Shown: positions 8,800 through 17,621 of the stretch, in pieces
Position numbering within the stretch: position 1 is the stretch's first letter
Layout of the letters: the number at the start of each line of letters is the position of its first letter
Source: Bin80 sp026709335
GTDB taxonomy: Bacteria > Bacteroidota > Rhodothermia > Rhodothermales > Bin80
Length of the DNA: 64,000 bases
Assembly (NCBI GenBank): GCA_965200825.1
Contig: OZ241385.1
Coordinates: forward strand, 496,001 to 560,000
Direction of reading: 5' to 3'
The notes under the pieces: model-generated
Told to the model about the DNA's origin: nothing
The model's database searches: none
What the model saw: the letters and a program-made list of their open reading frames with translations, nothing else
Program-made: the position numbers and the translations under genes

Positions 8800-9696
8800 T
8801 CAGAGGGGATTGACATCAAGTGCAATATCAATTGCTTGAACGGAATGAGTTAGAAATCCACAGGAGATATAGTCAACACCGGTCGCTGCAATGAGAGGAG
8901 CTGTTTTTAATGTAATTCCACCAGTTGCTTCCGTCTTTATACGTCCATCAATATGCTTTACGGCTTGAATTAAAGGAGAGCAGTCAAAGGTACCGTCGGA
9001 TTGATAGGTAGCCATATTGTCAAGAAGGAGTACATCAATTAGTGCTGCAACCTCCAGAGCCTCATTTACTTCCTGTATTGTACGGGCTTCAATATCGATC
9101 GGATAACCGGGCTTGGTTTTTGCAGCACGTTTAACACATTCAGTGATGTTCCCAACCACTTGAATGTGGTTGTCTTTAATCAAAATTCGATCATATAGTC
9201 CAATACGATGATTAGAGCCACCTCCGATACGTACAGCCCATTTATCCAGAACTCGCAGTCCTGGTACGGTCTTACGGGTATCACGGATACGTACAGAAAA
9301 CTCTTTGACGCTGGCTACCATCTTGGCTGTTGCAGTGGCAATCCCGCTCATTCGTTGCAGTAGATTCAAAGCCAGACGCTCTGCGGTCAGAATTGATTGT
9401 AAAGGGCCGGAAATAGTACCTATAGTTGTATCTGCCGCTACTGATTTTCCGTCATTGTATGACCAGTGGCATTTGATCACGGGATCTACGAGGTGAAAGG
9501 TATCTCTGGCAAGTGTCAGTCCTGCAATCACGCCTTTTTCCCGCATAACGAGAGTTGCCTGCCCTTGGATATCAGGGGACAAAAGTGTTTGTGATGTAAT
9601 GTCCCCAAGTCCGACATCTTCTTCCAAAGCATCTTTGAGGATGTGATGCAAGTGCTCGGATGAAAGATAATGGGGGAGCTGTTCATATGAAGACAT
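8800..9696 (-). CDS. nadC: nicotinate-nucleotide pyrophosphorylase (quinolinate phosphoribosyltransferase)
   Basis: About 298 aa from the ATG at 9696, chosen because the longer frame overlaps accA; the family's start region (EDVGLGDITSQ) follows directly. It converts quinolinate and PRPP to nicotinate mononucleotide in de novo NAD synthesis. Family motifs: EKGVIAGL, LNLLQRMSGIAT, RDTRKTVPGLR, GGGSNHRIGLYD, KDNH, DVLLLDNM and EATGGI. Starts 4 nt past the accA stop. nadA/nadB are not in the window. Confidence 0.96.
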   Translation of the reverse strand: MSSYEQLPHYLSSEHLHHILKDALEEDVGLGDITSQTLLSPDIQGQATLVMREKGVIAGLTLARDTFHLVDPVIKCHWSYNDGKSVAADTTIGTISGPLQSILTAERLALNLLQRMSGIATATAKMVASVKEFSVRIRDTRKTVPGLRVLDKWAVRIGGGSNHRIGLYDRILIKDNHIQVVGNITECVKRAAKTKPGYPIDIEARTIQEVNEALEVAALIDVLLLDNMATYQSDGTFDCSPLIQAVKHIDGRIKTEATGGITLKTAPLIAATGVDYISCGFLTHSVQAIDIALDVNPL

Positions 9697-9700
9697 GCGT

Positions 9701-10693
9701 TCAATCAGCAACGCTGTATTCACCAATCCGGTCCAATCGTTTCAAGCGTTGACGAAGCAAATCTTCAGTAGACAATTTAGCCAGATTTTTCAGCGAATCA
9801 CAGACAGCCTCCCCAACGAGATCATAGGTCGTAGAGGGATCTTGGTGTGCACCACCCAATGGCTCTTTGACGATCTGGTCAACAATGCCTACATCAATCA
9901 GATCAGGTGCGGTCAGCTTCAATGCACGTGCAGCTTCCTCTTTATAGTCCCATGATCTCCAGAGGATTGAAGAGCAGCTTTCGGGAGAGATCACAGAATA
10001 CCAGGCATTTTCGAGCATAAGCATTTGATCTCCAACTCCAATCCCGAGTGCACCGCCGGATGCTCCTTCACCAATTACAACTACTACAATTGGAACCGGA
10101 AGTCGTGCCATAACAAACAGGTTACGGGCAATCGCTTCCGCTTGGCCACGCTCCTCTGCATCCATGCCGGGGTACGCTCCGGGAGTATCCAGGAGGCAAA
10201 TAATGGGTTTTCCAAATTTTGCTGCAAGCTCCATATGTCGTCGTGCCTTGCGGTATCCCTCTGGGTTAGGCATCCCAAAACGTCTATACCGACGTTGTTT
10301 TGTATCACGGCCTTTTTGATGCCCAATCATCAATACCGTATGATTTTTGTACCCATACTCCGCGCCATTCAGAGTTGCGAAGCCGCTGACGATAGCCGGA
10401 TCATCTCCGAAGCATCGGTCGCCATGTAGTTCCACAAATCCTTTCGTCAGTGCACCAATGTAATCGTTCGTATAGGGTCTGAGTGGATGCCTTGCGATCT
10501 GTACTCGTTGCCAGCGAGTCAGATTGCCGTAGATGGAATTTCTGAGTTCTTCAATGCGAGTGGAAAGTGCTTCAATGTCGGGGGACAGATCGATGCCATC
10601 CGCATCAAGTTTCCGTAGATCATCAAGCTTCTCTTCCAGCTCAAAAATCGGCTTTTCGAAATCCAATAGAAATTTGGTGGATTTATTGATCAT
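9701..10693 (-). CDS. accA: acetyl-CoA carboxylase carboxyltransferase subunit alpha
   Basis: 330 aa, normal length. It transfers the carboxyl group from carboxybiotin to acetyl-CoA, giving malonyl-CoA for fatty acid synthesis; it pairs with AccD, which is not in this window. N-terminal coiled-coil (LDFEKPIFELEEKLDDL), then the carboxylase core with LHGDRCFGDDPAIVSG, HQKGRDTKQR, MPNPEGYRKA, LDTPGAYPG and GEGASGGALGIGVGD. Confidence 0.97.
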   Translation of the reverse strand: MINKSTKFLLDFEKPIFELEEKLDDLRKLDADGIDLSPDIEALSTRIEELRNSIYGNLTRWQRVQIARHPLRPYTNDYIGALTKGFVELHGDRCFGDDPAIVSGFATLNGAEYGYKNHTVLMIGHQKGRDTKQRRYRRFGMPNPEGYRKARRHMELAAKFGKPIICLLDTPGAYPGMDAEERGQAEAIARNLFVMARLPVPIVVVVIGEGASGGALGIGVGDQMLMLENAWYSVISPESCSSILWRSWDYKEEAARALKLTAPDLIDVGIVDQIVKEPLGGAHQDPSTTYDLVGEAVCDSLKNLAKLSTEDLLRQRLKRLDRIGEYSVAD

Positions 10694-10766
10694 GATTCGT
10701 TTCAGAGAGGGAGCGAGTCAACAAGTCTGATGCCCGGCGGTTCCTGTGGAGGATCGCATTGCGAAC

Positions 10767-12593
10767 TCATGAATCTCCCACACTCAAACTGCAATTACTC
10801 TGTATATCTTCTACAGCTTTTCGTTCATCGTAGTCCATGGTTAATCTCCATGTATCCTTGAGTGCAACCCAGCGCTTAACATAAATGCAGTGGTAGGTTG
10901 TGTTCGGTGGGAGCCAATTTGCAGGATCTCGACTTCCCTTGGATCGGTTCATACTGGCGGAGACTGGAATCAGCAACCCACCTTTGCTGAGGTCATTTCC
11001 AAAAGAATAACGTGTACTATCATCCCATTTTGCTGCACCACTACGATGTGCCTCTGCAAGCGGTATGAAGTGATCAATATCTATTGCACCCGGATCGGTT
11101 ATGAGTGTATCCAGGTATGGATCGAGCCACTTGCCAGCAAGAACGATGCATTGAGTTTCATCGAGGGTTGGGTCAACGAGGCTCTCGGCGATCAGGACTT
11201 CATGTCGTGTATTCTGGCAATCACTGTCCGCATCTAGCCAACCTCCATATAGATTTCGATGATAGGGCAGAGGTGAAGTGCGAACAGAAGATGTGTCTGG
11301 TGAATTTGTGAGGAGGTCTGTAGAGTCTACAGTGACACTGGGTGCATCTGCACAAAACCCAGATTCCTGAAAATTCGAAAGTGTTTCAGGAGGAATCTCT
11401 CTCACATCAAGGAGTTCGTCCAGTGTTGTAAACGATCCATGTTGGCTTCGATACCCAATGATCGCCTGTGCTCTGACGGGGCCAATCCCATGCACACGTT
11501 GAAGAGTTGAAGCATCCGCGGTATTGATGTTTTCACAGGCGGTTTCGGATAGAATGGAATCATCTAAAGTAACGTGCGAATGATGATCTGGGTATTCACC
11601 TGTGCTATTGGATACATGGATGCAAAAATTTGCCCTTCGAAAATTCTCAAGCGTAGCTTTTCCGATCCCTCTGACTTGAATCAAGTCATCCAGCGATTCA
11701 AAGAATCCGTGTTGCTCACGATAGTCAATGATAGTTTGTGCTTTCGTGGGGCCAATTCCTTGAATACGTTGAAGAGTTGCAGCATTCGCAGAATTGATGT
11801 CGGTACAATTTTGATCTAAAGTGGCCGAAATATTGGCAGGCGTCTGAGATTGGGTCTCCGAGTTTCTATTTGTTGTGCTGGCCTTCTCCCGTGCTACACA
11901 GAAGCCTGCATCCCGGAAATTTTTAACAGTGGCTGGGCCGATGCCTTTCACCTGTGCCAAATCGTCTAAGGACTGAAATGGCCCGTTTTGATTGCGATAG
12001 TCTATGATAGCTTGTGCTTTGGATGCACCGATTCTATTTACTCGCTGAAGATCCGAAGCATTGGCTGTATTAATGTCGTTGTCACAGTCAGTTTCAGGAA
12101 CTATTGGACCATCTGCAGGCGGGGGCGAGGGATCGTTTTTGGGTTCATTTGTTTGGGTTTTATCCTGCACACAGAAGCCAGCTTTGCGGAAATTCTCAAC
12201 GGTGGCAGGCCCAATGCCTTTAACTTGTGCCAAATCGTCCAAGGACTGAAATGGTCCGTTTTGATTACGGTAGTCAATGATTGCCTGTGCTTTGGCACGT
12301 CCGATCCCTTTGACTCGTTGGAGCACTGCTGTATTTGCTGTGTTTATGTCTTCGCAGTTGCTGGCAGTTTGGATTCGTGTTATATCGTGATCAGTCGTCC
12401 AGTCTGTTTCAGGAGCATCTTTCTCAAGGTTGTCACCAAGTAAAACAGCAGTTAAGGAAGCGTTTCTTGCCATTGAGGTTGCGGGCCCCGAAAATATTGG
12501 CAAAATCAGAAAGAGGAGAAAAGAGAAGGAAATCAGAGTTAGTGATGCCAGTATAGATTGGTTTATGGGAGAGTACAACTTGGCTTGATTCAT
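10767..12593 (-). CDS. secreted four-module ComEA-type HhH protein with C-terminal HNH nuclease domain
   Basis: 608 aa. An N-terminal hydrophobic segment (about 12-38) suggests export or membrane anchoring. Four ComEA-like helix-hairpin-helix modules follow at about 80-141, 170-232, 263-324 and 353-414, each with the INTAN...GIGxxKAQAIIDYR...LDDLxQVKGIGPAT pattern and bracketed by cysteines (N-terminal C, C-terminal FC), joined by polar linkers. The C-terminal domain (about 445-600) matches secreted HNH/DUF1524-like nucleases: DSDCQNTRHEVLI, DIDHFIPLAEAHRSGA and NRSKGSRDP. HhH modules bind DNA backbone, so this is probably an extracytoplasmic DNA-binding nuclease. Modules 1 and 2 are nearly identical. 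No competence operon is adjacent. Confidence 0.85.
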   Translation of the reverse strand: MNQAKLYSPINQSILASLTLISFSFLLFLILPIFSGPATSMARNASLTAVLLGDNLEKDAPETDWTTDHDITRIQTASNCEDINTANTAVLQRVKGIGRAKAQAIIDYRNQNGPFQSLDDLAQVKGIGPATVENFRKAGFCVQDKTQTNEPKNDPSPPPADGPIVPETDCDNDINTANASDLQRVNRIGASKAQAIIDYRNQNGPFQSLDDLAQVKGIGPATVKNFRDAGFCVAREKASTTNRNSETQSQTPANISATLDQNCTDINSANAATLQRIQGIGPTKAQTIIDYREQHGFFESLDDLIQVRGIGKATLENFRRANFCIHVSNSTGEYPDHHSHVTLDDSILSETACENINTADASTLQRVHGIGPVRAQAIIGYRSQHGSFTTLDELLDVREIPPETLSNFQESGFCADAPSVTVDSTDLLTNSPDTSSVRTSPLPYHRNLYGGWLDADSDCQNTRHEVLIAESLVDPTLDETQCIVLAGKWLDPYLDTLITDPGAIDIDHFIPLAEAHRSGAAKWDDSTRYSFGNDLSKGGLLIPVSASMNRSKGSRDPANWLPPNTTYHCIYVKRWVALKDTWRLTMDYDERKAVEDIQSNCSLSVGDS

Positions 12594-12702
12594 GAGAAGG
12601 TTTATTGTGAATTTTGCTGATTCCTCAATGTCAAAATAGTTTGATTAGGGAGAGATGGCCATGATCAGCAGCAGAATAGACGAAGGTGGTAAGTAGAACT
12701 TC

Positions 12703-13011
12703 TTAACTCAGCACCACATATTTCTCCTTAATTCGTTCCTTGAATGCCTGTGGCAGATCATTCCAGACAAATAGATCAACCCGAAACAATAGATCACTTT
12801 CTTCAAATGCTTCTTGTAGGTCATGAACGAGATGTTGTTGCTCGGGCGATGCAAAAACTACGAGGTCCAGATCTGATGTGGGGCTGGATGTCCATTTTAC
12901 ACGGGATCCATATACCCAAGCAGGTATACCTGGAAGATGTTGATCAAGTAGTTCTCGAATAGTCGAGTATTCGTCAGTACTAATGTCGATAGTTTGATCA
13001 ATTAGTTCCAT
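12703..13011 (-). CDS. MNT-type minimal nucleotidyltransferase (MntA-like antitoxin)
   Basis: 102 aa with the polymerase-beta nucleotidyltransferase signature GSR (35-37), SDLDL (46-50) and a third Asp in RVDLF (about 79). In HEPN-MNT pairs (type VII toxin-antitoxin) this protein adenylylates and silences the HEPN partner. It overlaps the upstream HEPN-like gene by 10 nt, the usual order and coupling. The older family label is HI0073-like. Confidence 0.85.
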   Translation of the reverse strand: MELIDQTIDISTDEYSTIRELLDQHLPGIPAWVYGSRVKWTSSPTSDLDLVVFASPEQQHLVHDLQEAFEESDLLFRVDLFVWNDLPQAFKERIKEKYVVLS

Positions 13012-13418
13012 GGTTCTCCGGTCAATGTTTCGTAGAGATGAATGGCATCGACGATAAAATCAGGTATAAGTGAAATGCAGTCCTGAGCCTTTTCGCCGTC
13101 GTAGTCGTGAGATGTATTAATCCGGGCATTTGCGTAACGAAACCATTGCGCCAAGGATCCAGATAGTAGAGTATTTTCGTTAGCAAGCCTCAAGACAGGT
13201 TTAGGACTGCTTGGGATCGTAGCAATCCCAAGCTCTTCAGTCATATACCTCTTCATCACCTTCCAGAGACATTCGTAGCAAACTTCAAAGCGCTGTATGA
13301 TTGATTCTGCGACTGCCTCTTGGTCAAGGATCGGGGACGTCGGGGGCTTGTGCAAATAATTTTCATATTGTTCCTCCAGACGTTTGAGGGATAGGCGAAA
13401 TTTAGTGTAGTCAATCAT
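13002..13418 (-). CDS. HEPN-family HI0074-like protein (HepT-like toxin / nucleotidyltransferase partner)
   Basis: 138-aa all-helical protein of the nucleotidyltransferase-substrate-binding (HI0074) family. The RINTSH stretch at 99-104 fits the HEPN Rx4-6H catalytic motif, so RNase activity is possible. Paired with the MNT gene by a 10-nt overlap. The pair could be a type VII toxin-antitoxin module or a non-toxic nucleotidyltransferase complex; sequence alone cannot tell. Confidence 0.82.
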   Translation of the reverse strand: MIDYTKFRLSLKRLEEQYENYLHKPPTSPILDQEAVAESIIQRFEVCYECLWKVMKRYMTEELGIATIPSSPKPVLRLANENTLLSGSLAQWFRYANARINTSHDYDGEKAQDCISLIPDFIVDAIHLYETLTGEPWN

Positions 13419-13731
13419 GAAAAGTCACAGAATGATTTCTTCTGGAGTTGAGATATTTTCATTGGAATATAATCGAAGGCTTCTCAGCCATTTATGTGAA
13501 AATTTAAATTTTCAGATTCTGGGATCCACATCACGAGACTACCAACGCATAGGAAGACGGGAAAATCTCTTCCACTTCCACAAGAAGTTTTTGAAAACTC
13601 CCCGAATTTATGACTCATCTCACAACCAAAAGCTGTAGCTCCGAATGTAATTTGATGCAACATTTCGTGGCATTAAGTTTACGAATCCTTTCAATCAAGA
13701 AGGATGCTCAATGAGCAGTACAGTATAGTGC
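13419..13731. other. gene-free stretch between the HEPN and glycosyltransferase genes
   Basis: No supported gene. It contains a perfect 16-bp palindrome GAAAATTTAAATTTTC (13498-13513) in AT-rich DNA, about 80 nt upstream of the HEPN start. This could be an operator for the toxin-antitoxin pair, but that is speculation. Confidence 0.4.
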
Positions 13732-15765
13732 TCAAGTTGATCCACGTAGCGCTCGCGCGGCGATCATCCAATCCATTGCAGCGGATTGATTTCGCACATA
13801 ATACCAGTATGCGTGCTCAATTTCTTCCGGTGGACGCTTAAGACGAGGTCCTAACATTTCACTGACCGCAAATACTCCTGATCGGAGTTGCCATTCCGGA
13901 TCGGGAATAAAATCTCCTTCTTCGTCAAAACCAATCAGCGATCGCTTTCCAAGCAGAACAGTACGCCACTGTCGGGTGCGTTCACTCCTGCGTGCCCACC
14001 TAGACTGGGGGCCTGCCAATTTAGAAATCAGTAAAATGACTGGATGAATGATAGCTCCAATCAGTGCGGCAATCATATCAGATACGCGACGGGCAGCAGT
14101 AGATCTTAATGTTCCAATCACTTCTTCAGCATCCAGAAGTGTGCGTTCTCCCAAGTTTTCAATGGACGACTTTCCAATGAGATGATCCTGGCGTTCAGCC
14201 AGAATATAAGTCTGCATAGGAATTCCCAAGAGCTTTTGCATGAGCACAAAAATTTCTTTATTGGTCAAAGTGGCGGATGCAAAAATTACAGTTTCGATGT
14301 TATGGATACGTACAATATCACGTAATTGATCGTAGTTGCCCAATCGGGTAAGCGTTGAGTGCACATTATTTTTTTGCTCCTGTGTTACAATTCCCACAAG
14401 AACATATTGTGATAGATATTGCGAAGCAAGAATATTCGCATCGAGAAGATTTCCCACGACAATAGTCCTCCGCCCAAGTCGCTTGCGAGTTTTTGGAATT
14501 AGTCGTACGGCAGAGAGGAACAGTAGACAGGCAGGCAGGCAAGCAAGCACGACCATCCGCGAAAATGCTATTTGCTTAATGAAGAATGAAAGTGCTGCAA
14601 GTACAATCACAGAAACGAAAGATCCCAGCACAACAAGTCCCAAGCGAGGGCCTCTTCCCCGATACCCCCCCCAAGCAGCGATGACTCCGGTAACAATTAG
14701 TGCAAAAAGTGGAGATAATCCCCAATAGAATATAGGGGGGAATTGCAATCCAGATTGAAAAGATCTCAGAAATCCTAAAGAAGTAATAATTCCAAAGCAG
14801 ATCATTAAATCATATGCGGCCGCATGGCGCAGCATATTTCCCAGTACAGTGAGTGATCCGCGAACAATCACAGCTAGGTGTAAAATCCACAGAAAGATTT
14901 TAGGGTAATCTTCACTCAAATGCTTTTGTGCGAAGCGAGTCATTGCGCCATAGAAGAGGCGCACATATTTAAAATCCCCTTTCTTGGTACTTTCACCTTT
15001 ATAGTGGATGATCTGAGTTTCCGGGGTATAGTAAATAGTCCAGCCAGCATTCTGGATTCGATAACACAAATCGAGATCCTCTCCATACATAAAGAAATCT
15101 TCGTCAAAAAGCCCCGATCCACCACGGCCTGGGGGGGCATCGGGGGAGATGAGGGCTGATTTTCGCAAAAACATGCAGGACCCACTCAGAGCATCCACGG
15201 TGGCGATCTGATCCTCGGGCAGAAATGTAAGGTTGTATTTACCGAAAATCCGACTCCGTGGAAATATTCGACTCAATCCGGTCATTCGGTAAAATGCAAT
15301 TATTGGCGTAGGAAATGAACGGCGACTCTCCAAGGCAAATGTTCCATCGGGGTTCAGAATACGGCATCCTACTGCTCCGGCATCCGGGTGAGATTCCATG
15401 AAGTCAATCAATACCTTGATTGTATCTTCTTCAACAATAGTGTCGGGGTTCAGAATGAAGATGAATTCTCCATTTGCTACGCGTATACCTTGGTTGTTGG
15501 CCACGGAGAATCCATTATTTTCGTGATTGACAATCAATGTGATGTGAGGGAATTCCTCAACCAGCATACTCACTGAGCCATCCACTGAGTTATTGTCCAC
15601 GACAATTACTTCAGATGAAATATTGATAAGGGATCGTTCAATGCTCCGAAGAGCCTGCCGAAGAAGGTCTCTCACATTATAATTAACAATGATCACCGAT
15701 ACCTTGACGGGTTCGGGTGATTTACCTAGGGGAGTCTGTGTGATTGTTAGGTGGTTGTCACTCAT
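13732..15765 (-). CDS. GT2 glycosyltransferase fused to a membrane/Rossmann module resembling polyprenyl glycosylphosphotransferases
   Basis: 677 aa. Residues about 20-290 are a family-2 rhamnosyltransferase-like domain (VSVIIVNYNVRDLL, ILNPDT, DEDFFMYGEDLDLCYR). It is followed by about five membrane segments (300-440) and a Rossmann-like sugar-nucleotide-type region (TIVVGNLLDANI, VETVIFAS-like) of the kind found before the catalytic domain of WbaP/WcaJ. The C-terminus keeps GKRSLIGF but lacks the catalytic FRSM and DELPQ motifs, so sugar-phosphate transfer is unlikely. Probably adds a sugar during surface polysaccharide assembly. A GGAGG ribosome site precedes the ATG. Confidence 0.85.
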   Translation of the reverse strand: MSDNHLTITQTPLGKSPEPVKVSVIIVNYNVRDLLRQALRSIERSLINISSEVIVVDNNSVDGSVSMLVEEFPHITLIVNHENNGFSVANNQGIRVANGEFIFILNPDTIVEEDTIKVLIDFMESHPDAGAVGCRILNPDGTFALESRRSFPTPIIAFYRMTGLSRIFPRSRIFGKYNLTFLPEDQIATVDALSGSCMFLRKSALISPDAPPGRGGSGLFDEDFFMYGEDLDLCYRIQNAGWTIYYTPETQIIHYKGESTKKGDFKYVRLFYGAMTRFAQKHLSEDYPKIFLWILHLAVIVRGSLTVLGNMLRHAAAYDLMICFGIITSLGFLRSFQSGLQFPPIFYWGLSPLFALIVTGVIAAWGGYRGRGPRLGLVVLGSFVSVIVLAALSFFIKQIAFSRMVVLACLPACLLFLSAVRLIPKTRKRLGRRTIVVGNLLDANILASQYLSQYVLVGIVTQEQKNNVHSTLTRLGNYDQLRDIVRIHNIETVIFASATLTNKEIFVLMQKLLGIPMQTYILAERQDHLIGKSSIENLGERTLLDAEEVIGTLRSTAARRVSDMIAALIGAIIHPVILLISKLAGPQSRWARRSERTRQWRTVLLGKRSLIGFDEEGDFIPDPEWQLRSGVFAVSEMLGPRLKRPPEEIEHAYWYYVRNQSAAMDWMIAARALRGST

Positions 15766-15893
15766 GCCCTCCGAAATCCATTTCTCGCAGTTTAAGCTTA
15801 GATGCTAAACATACTCTGTACTTTCATGCTATACTCAAGTCTACCTTAGAGCTATGAGCAAAAATTGATTGATAAAGCGAGAAAAAACGTTCT

Positions 15894-15921
15894 GTTTTAG
15901 CTCCAAAATAAGGAGCAAAAC
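15894..15921 (-). terminator. stem-loop, possible terminator for leftward transcription
   Basis: GTTTTAGCTCC and GGAGCAAAAC form a stem around AAAATAA. On the minus strand a short T-run (GTTTTTTC) follows 6-8 nt after the stem. It lies between the truncated propeller gene and the glycosyltransferase gene. Confidence 0.4.
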
Positions 15922-15977
15922 CTCTGGATTTTGCATCTTCGGGGCATCAAAATTCTAAAAGAAAAACGGAGTTTTTC

Positions 15978-16100
15978 ATGTCCCTTAAAAAGAAGATAAA
16001 AGAGTTTTATATCAGTTGCCAACAGGAATTGTTTCCCTGGCTGGAACGGTAGCCTAGTTTACTTCCCAAGCAGTACGAGAAGCTGATACTGATCTTTGAA
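15978..16100 (+). pseudogene. N-terminal remnant of a transposase gene
   Basis: From the ATG at 15978 the frame reads MSLKKKIKEFYISC.. ..ELFPWLER and then a TAG; in the following frame LLPKQYEKLILIFE continues. Both pieces resemble the start of IS5/IS1182-type transposases. The remnant ends where the neighbouring propeller gene begins (about 16100), so it marks the insertion or deletion that truncated that gene. Family assignment is tentative. Confidence 0.45.
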
Positions 16101-16482
16101 ATTCTCCTGGCCCGTCACCTGCTTGACCAACAATTTTGAGCATATTTCCGTTTGCATCGAAAACATATACTTTGGGATCTTGTCTTTCGCCTATGAAAAT
16201 CCTTCCATCTTTGTCAACAGCTACAAGATCTTCAATGTCACCAAAAAGAATCGTATCTCCTCTGGATTCATTACCCAAACGAAACAATTCAGTGAGTTCA
16301 AGTCTATGTGGTACAGATTCTCCTGCTTTTTTCTCATCGTTTGCAGTACAGGCCGACAGGCAAGAAACGAGAATGATAAAGCAAGTTAGAATTTTGCAAA
16401 ATGTCGCAAAATGAATTGAGGGATATAATGTTGACGCTTGGGTATGTTGTTCACTTGCTCCTATTTGTTGTGATCGACTCAT
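16054..16482 (-). pseudogene. truncated 6-bladed beta-propeller lipoprotein
   Basis: 142 aa. A signal peptide with lipobox LSAC is followed by the first blade of a BF3872-type 6-bladed propeller (FRLGNESRGDTILFGDI, GRIFIGE, VFDANGN, GDGPGEFQ). Intact members, such as the gene at 31501-32646, continue for about 270 more residues after GEF. Here homology stops after GEFQ, at the junction with the transposase remnant on the opposite strand. Almost certainly a decaying fragment. Confidence 0.7.
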
Positions 16483-16911
16483 CTCATTGATGTACAGATC
16501 CTCGCCGTTATAATTTGTACATTATCTCAATGATGTTCCTAACAGCAGGGATAATACATCTATTCTAGGCATAGGAAAATGGCCTAGAGCAATGTCTAAA
16601 TCGCTGTGATACAGAGCGGACTCATAATCCTAGTGAGGTAAGTAGGAGATATCCGCGTAGGGAGCACTGATAGTAAGGTTATATCTCGAAGCCGGGGAAT
16701 GAAACAACTCAATCTAAGGCGCAGTTCCAACTCTTTGGCTCAGGTCCACTCAATCACAAATAGATAGAACAATATCTGAGTTCCAGATCAATCACCGAGG
16801 AGTTGATAGTTGGCAGGGCAAGTAATTTCAAGAGTGAAATTTGATATGATCCAAGCAAGAAAATAACCATAAGTTTTCGTTGTTTCCCGTTTTTCACATT
16901 AGCTTATTTTC
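16483..16911. other. gene-free stretch
   Basis: No supported gene. The start holds an imperfect inverted pair (TTGATGTACA at about 16495 and TGTACATTATCTCAA at about 16528). The 3' end holds the likely promoter of the following small membrane protein: TTG at 16880, then TAGCTTAT at 16900-16907, 4 nt before the ATG. Confidence 0.4.
16900..16907 (+). promoter_or_regulatory. putative -7/-10 box TAGCTTAT
   Basis: TAGCTTAT lies 4 nt before the ATG at 16912 and resembles the boxes before the M16, TonB-receptor and LVIVD genes. A TTG lies 17 nt upstream. Confidence 0.3.
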
Positions 16912-17202
16912 ATGACGAACAATAATTCTGCTGTACTACACGCTGAAAGCGAAGCTACAAGCTATTCGGTTGCTGCTTGGTTTTTCATAGGATTCCTCTT
17001 AGGGGTTTTTGGCTTGCTAATTGTATATCTACGCTCGCCTAAGGCACCGGCGACTTTATTAGCGAACTATGCGGGTGATGATCGCTACCTTTTCGAGAAA
17101 GCATACATTGAGACTCTCAAAGCTAGGCAAGTCAAAACTACTTGGATAGGATGCATTCCTGGCTTTATAGTTTCTATAATACTGTTATCTTCAGGGGTAT
17201 AA
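16912..17202 (+). CDS. small two-TM membrane protein, unknown function
   Basis: 96 aa, not recognised. Two hydrophobic segments (about 20-40 and 77-94) flank a polar loop with LLANYAGDDRYLFEKAYIETLKARQV. The sequence is clearly protein-like in composition and a promoter-like box precedes it. It stands alone, with gene-free DNA of over 400 nt on both sides. Confidence 0.6.
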   Translation: MTNNNSAVLHAESEATSYSVAAWFFIGFLLGVFGLLIVYLRSPKAPATLLANYAGDDRYLFEKAYIETLKARQVKTTWIGCIPGFIVSIILLSSGV

Positions 17203-17621
17203 AAACTCTCTCCTGATTGAATACACGGAGAATAGTGCAATGATACGATTTAGAGATTGTATAAGAGTATGAGGTTTTTTGGAATTCGTTTAAAAGAAAG
17301 GTTTCACGCACATTCCCTGCTAATCTTCAAAAATCGCGAAATTTTTGAAGGGCATGTTCTACATCATCTGCGGTTCATCGGATAAACAATAACGGGGTTC
17401 CCCTATTTATATAATGTGATCGTCCGCTTTTTGCAGATTTCAAAGATCGAGGAGAAAGCATCTATTCAATTGCCAAACTCGTTTATGAGAGCCCCATTGT
17501 ATCTATCTGGGCTCTGGAGTCCCATCGGGCATAAAGGCCGGGTTGCTAACCTCGTTTAAAATCTAAAAATCCAAGATGATCATTCTTCTGTACTGATATC
17601 CTCAAGATTTGGAATAGGATT
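17203..17621. other. gene-free stretch
   Basis: No supported gene. It contains a small stem (AGAGCCC and GGGCTCT, about 17490-17515) without a T-run. Nothing else recognised. Confidence 0.4.

Noticed and set aside
13417..13638. Open frame of 73 codons on the plus strand
   Set aside because: Mostly in AT-rich intergenic DNA, no homology recognised, and its start overlaps the divergent HEPN gene start.
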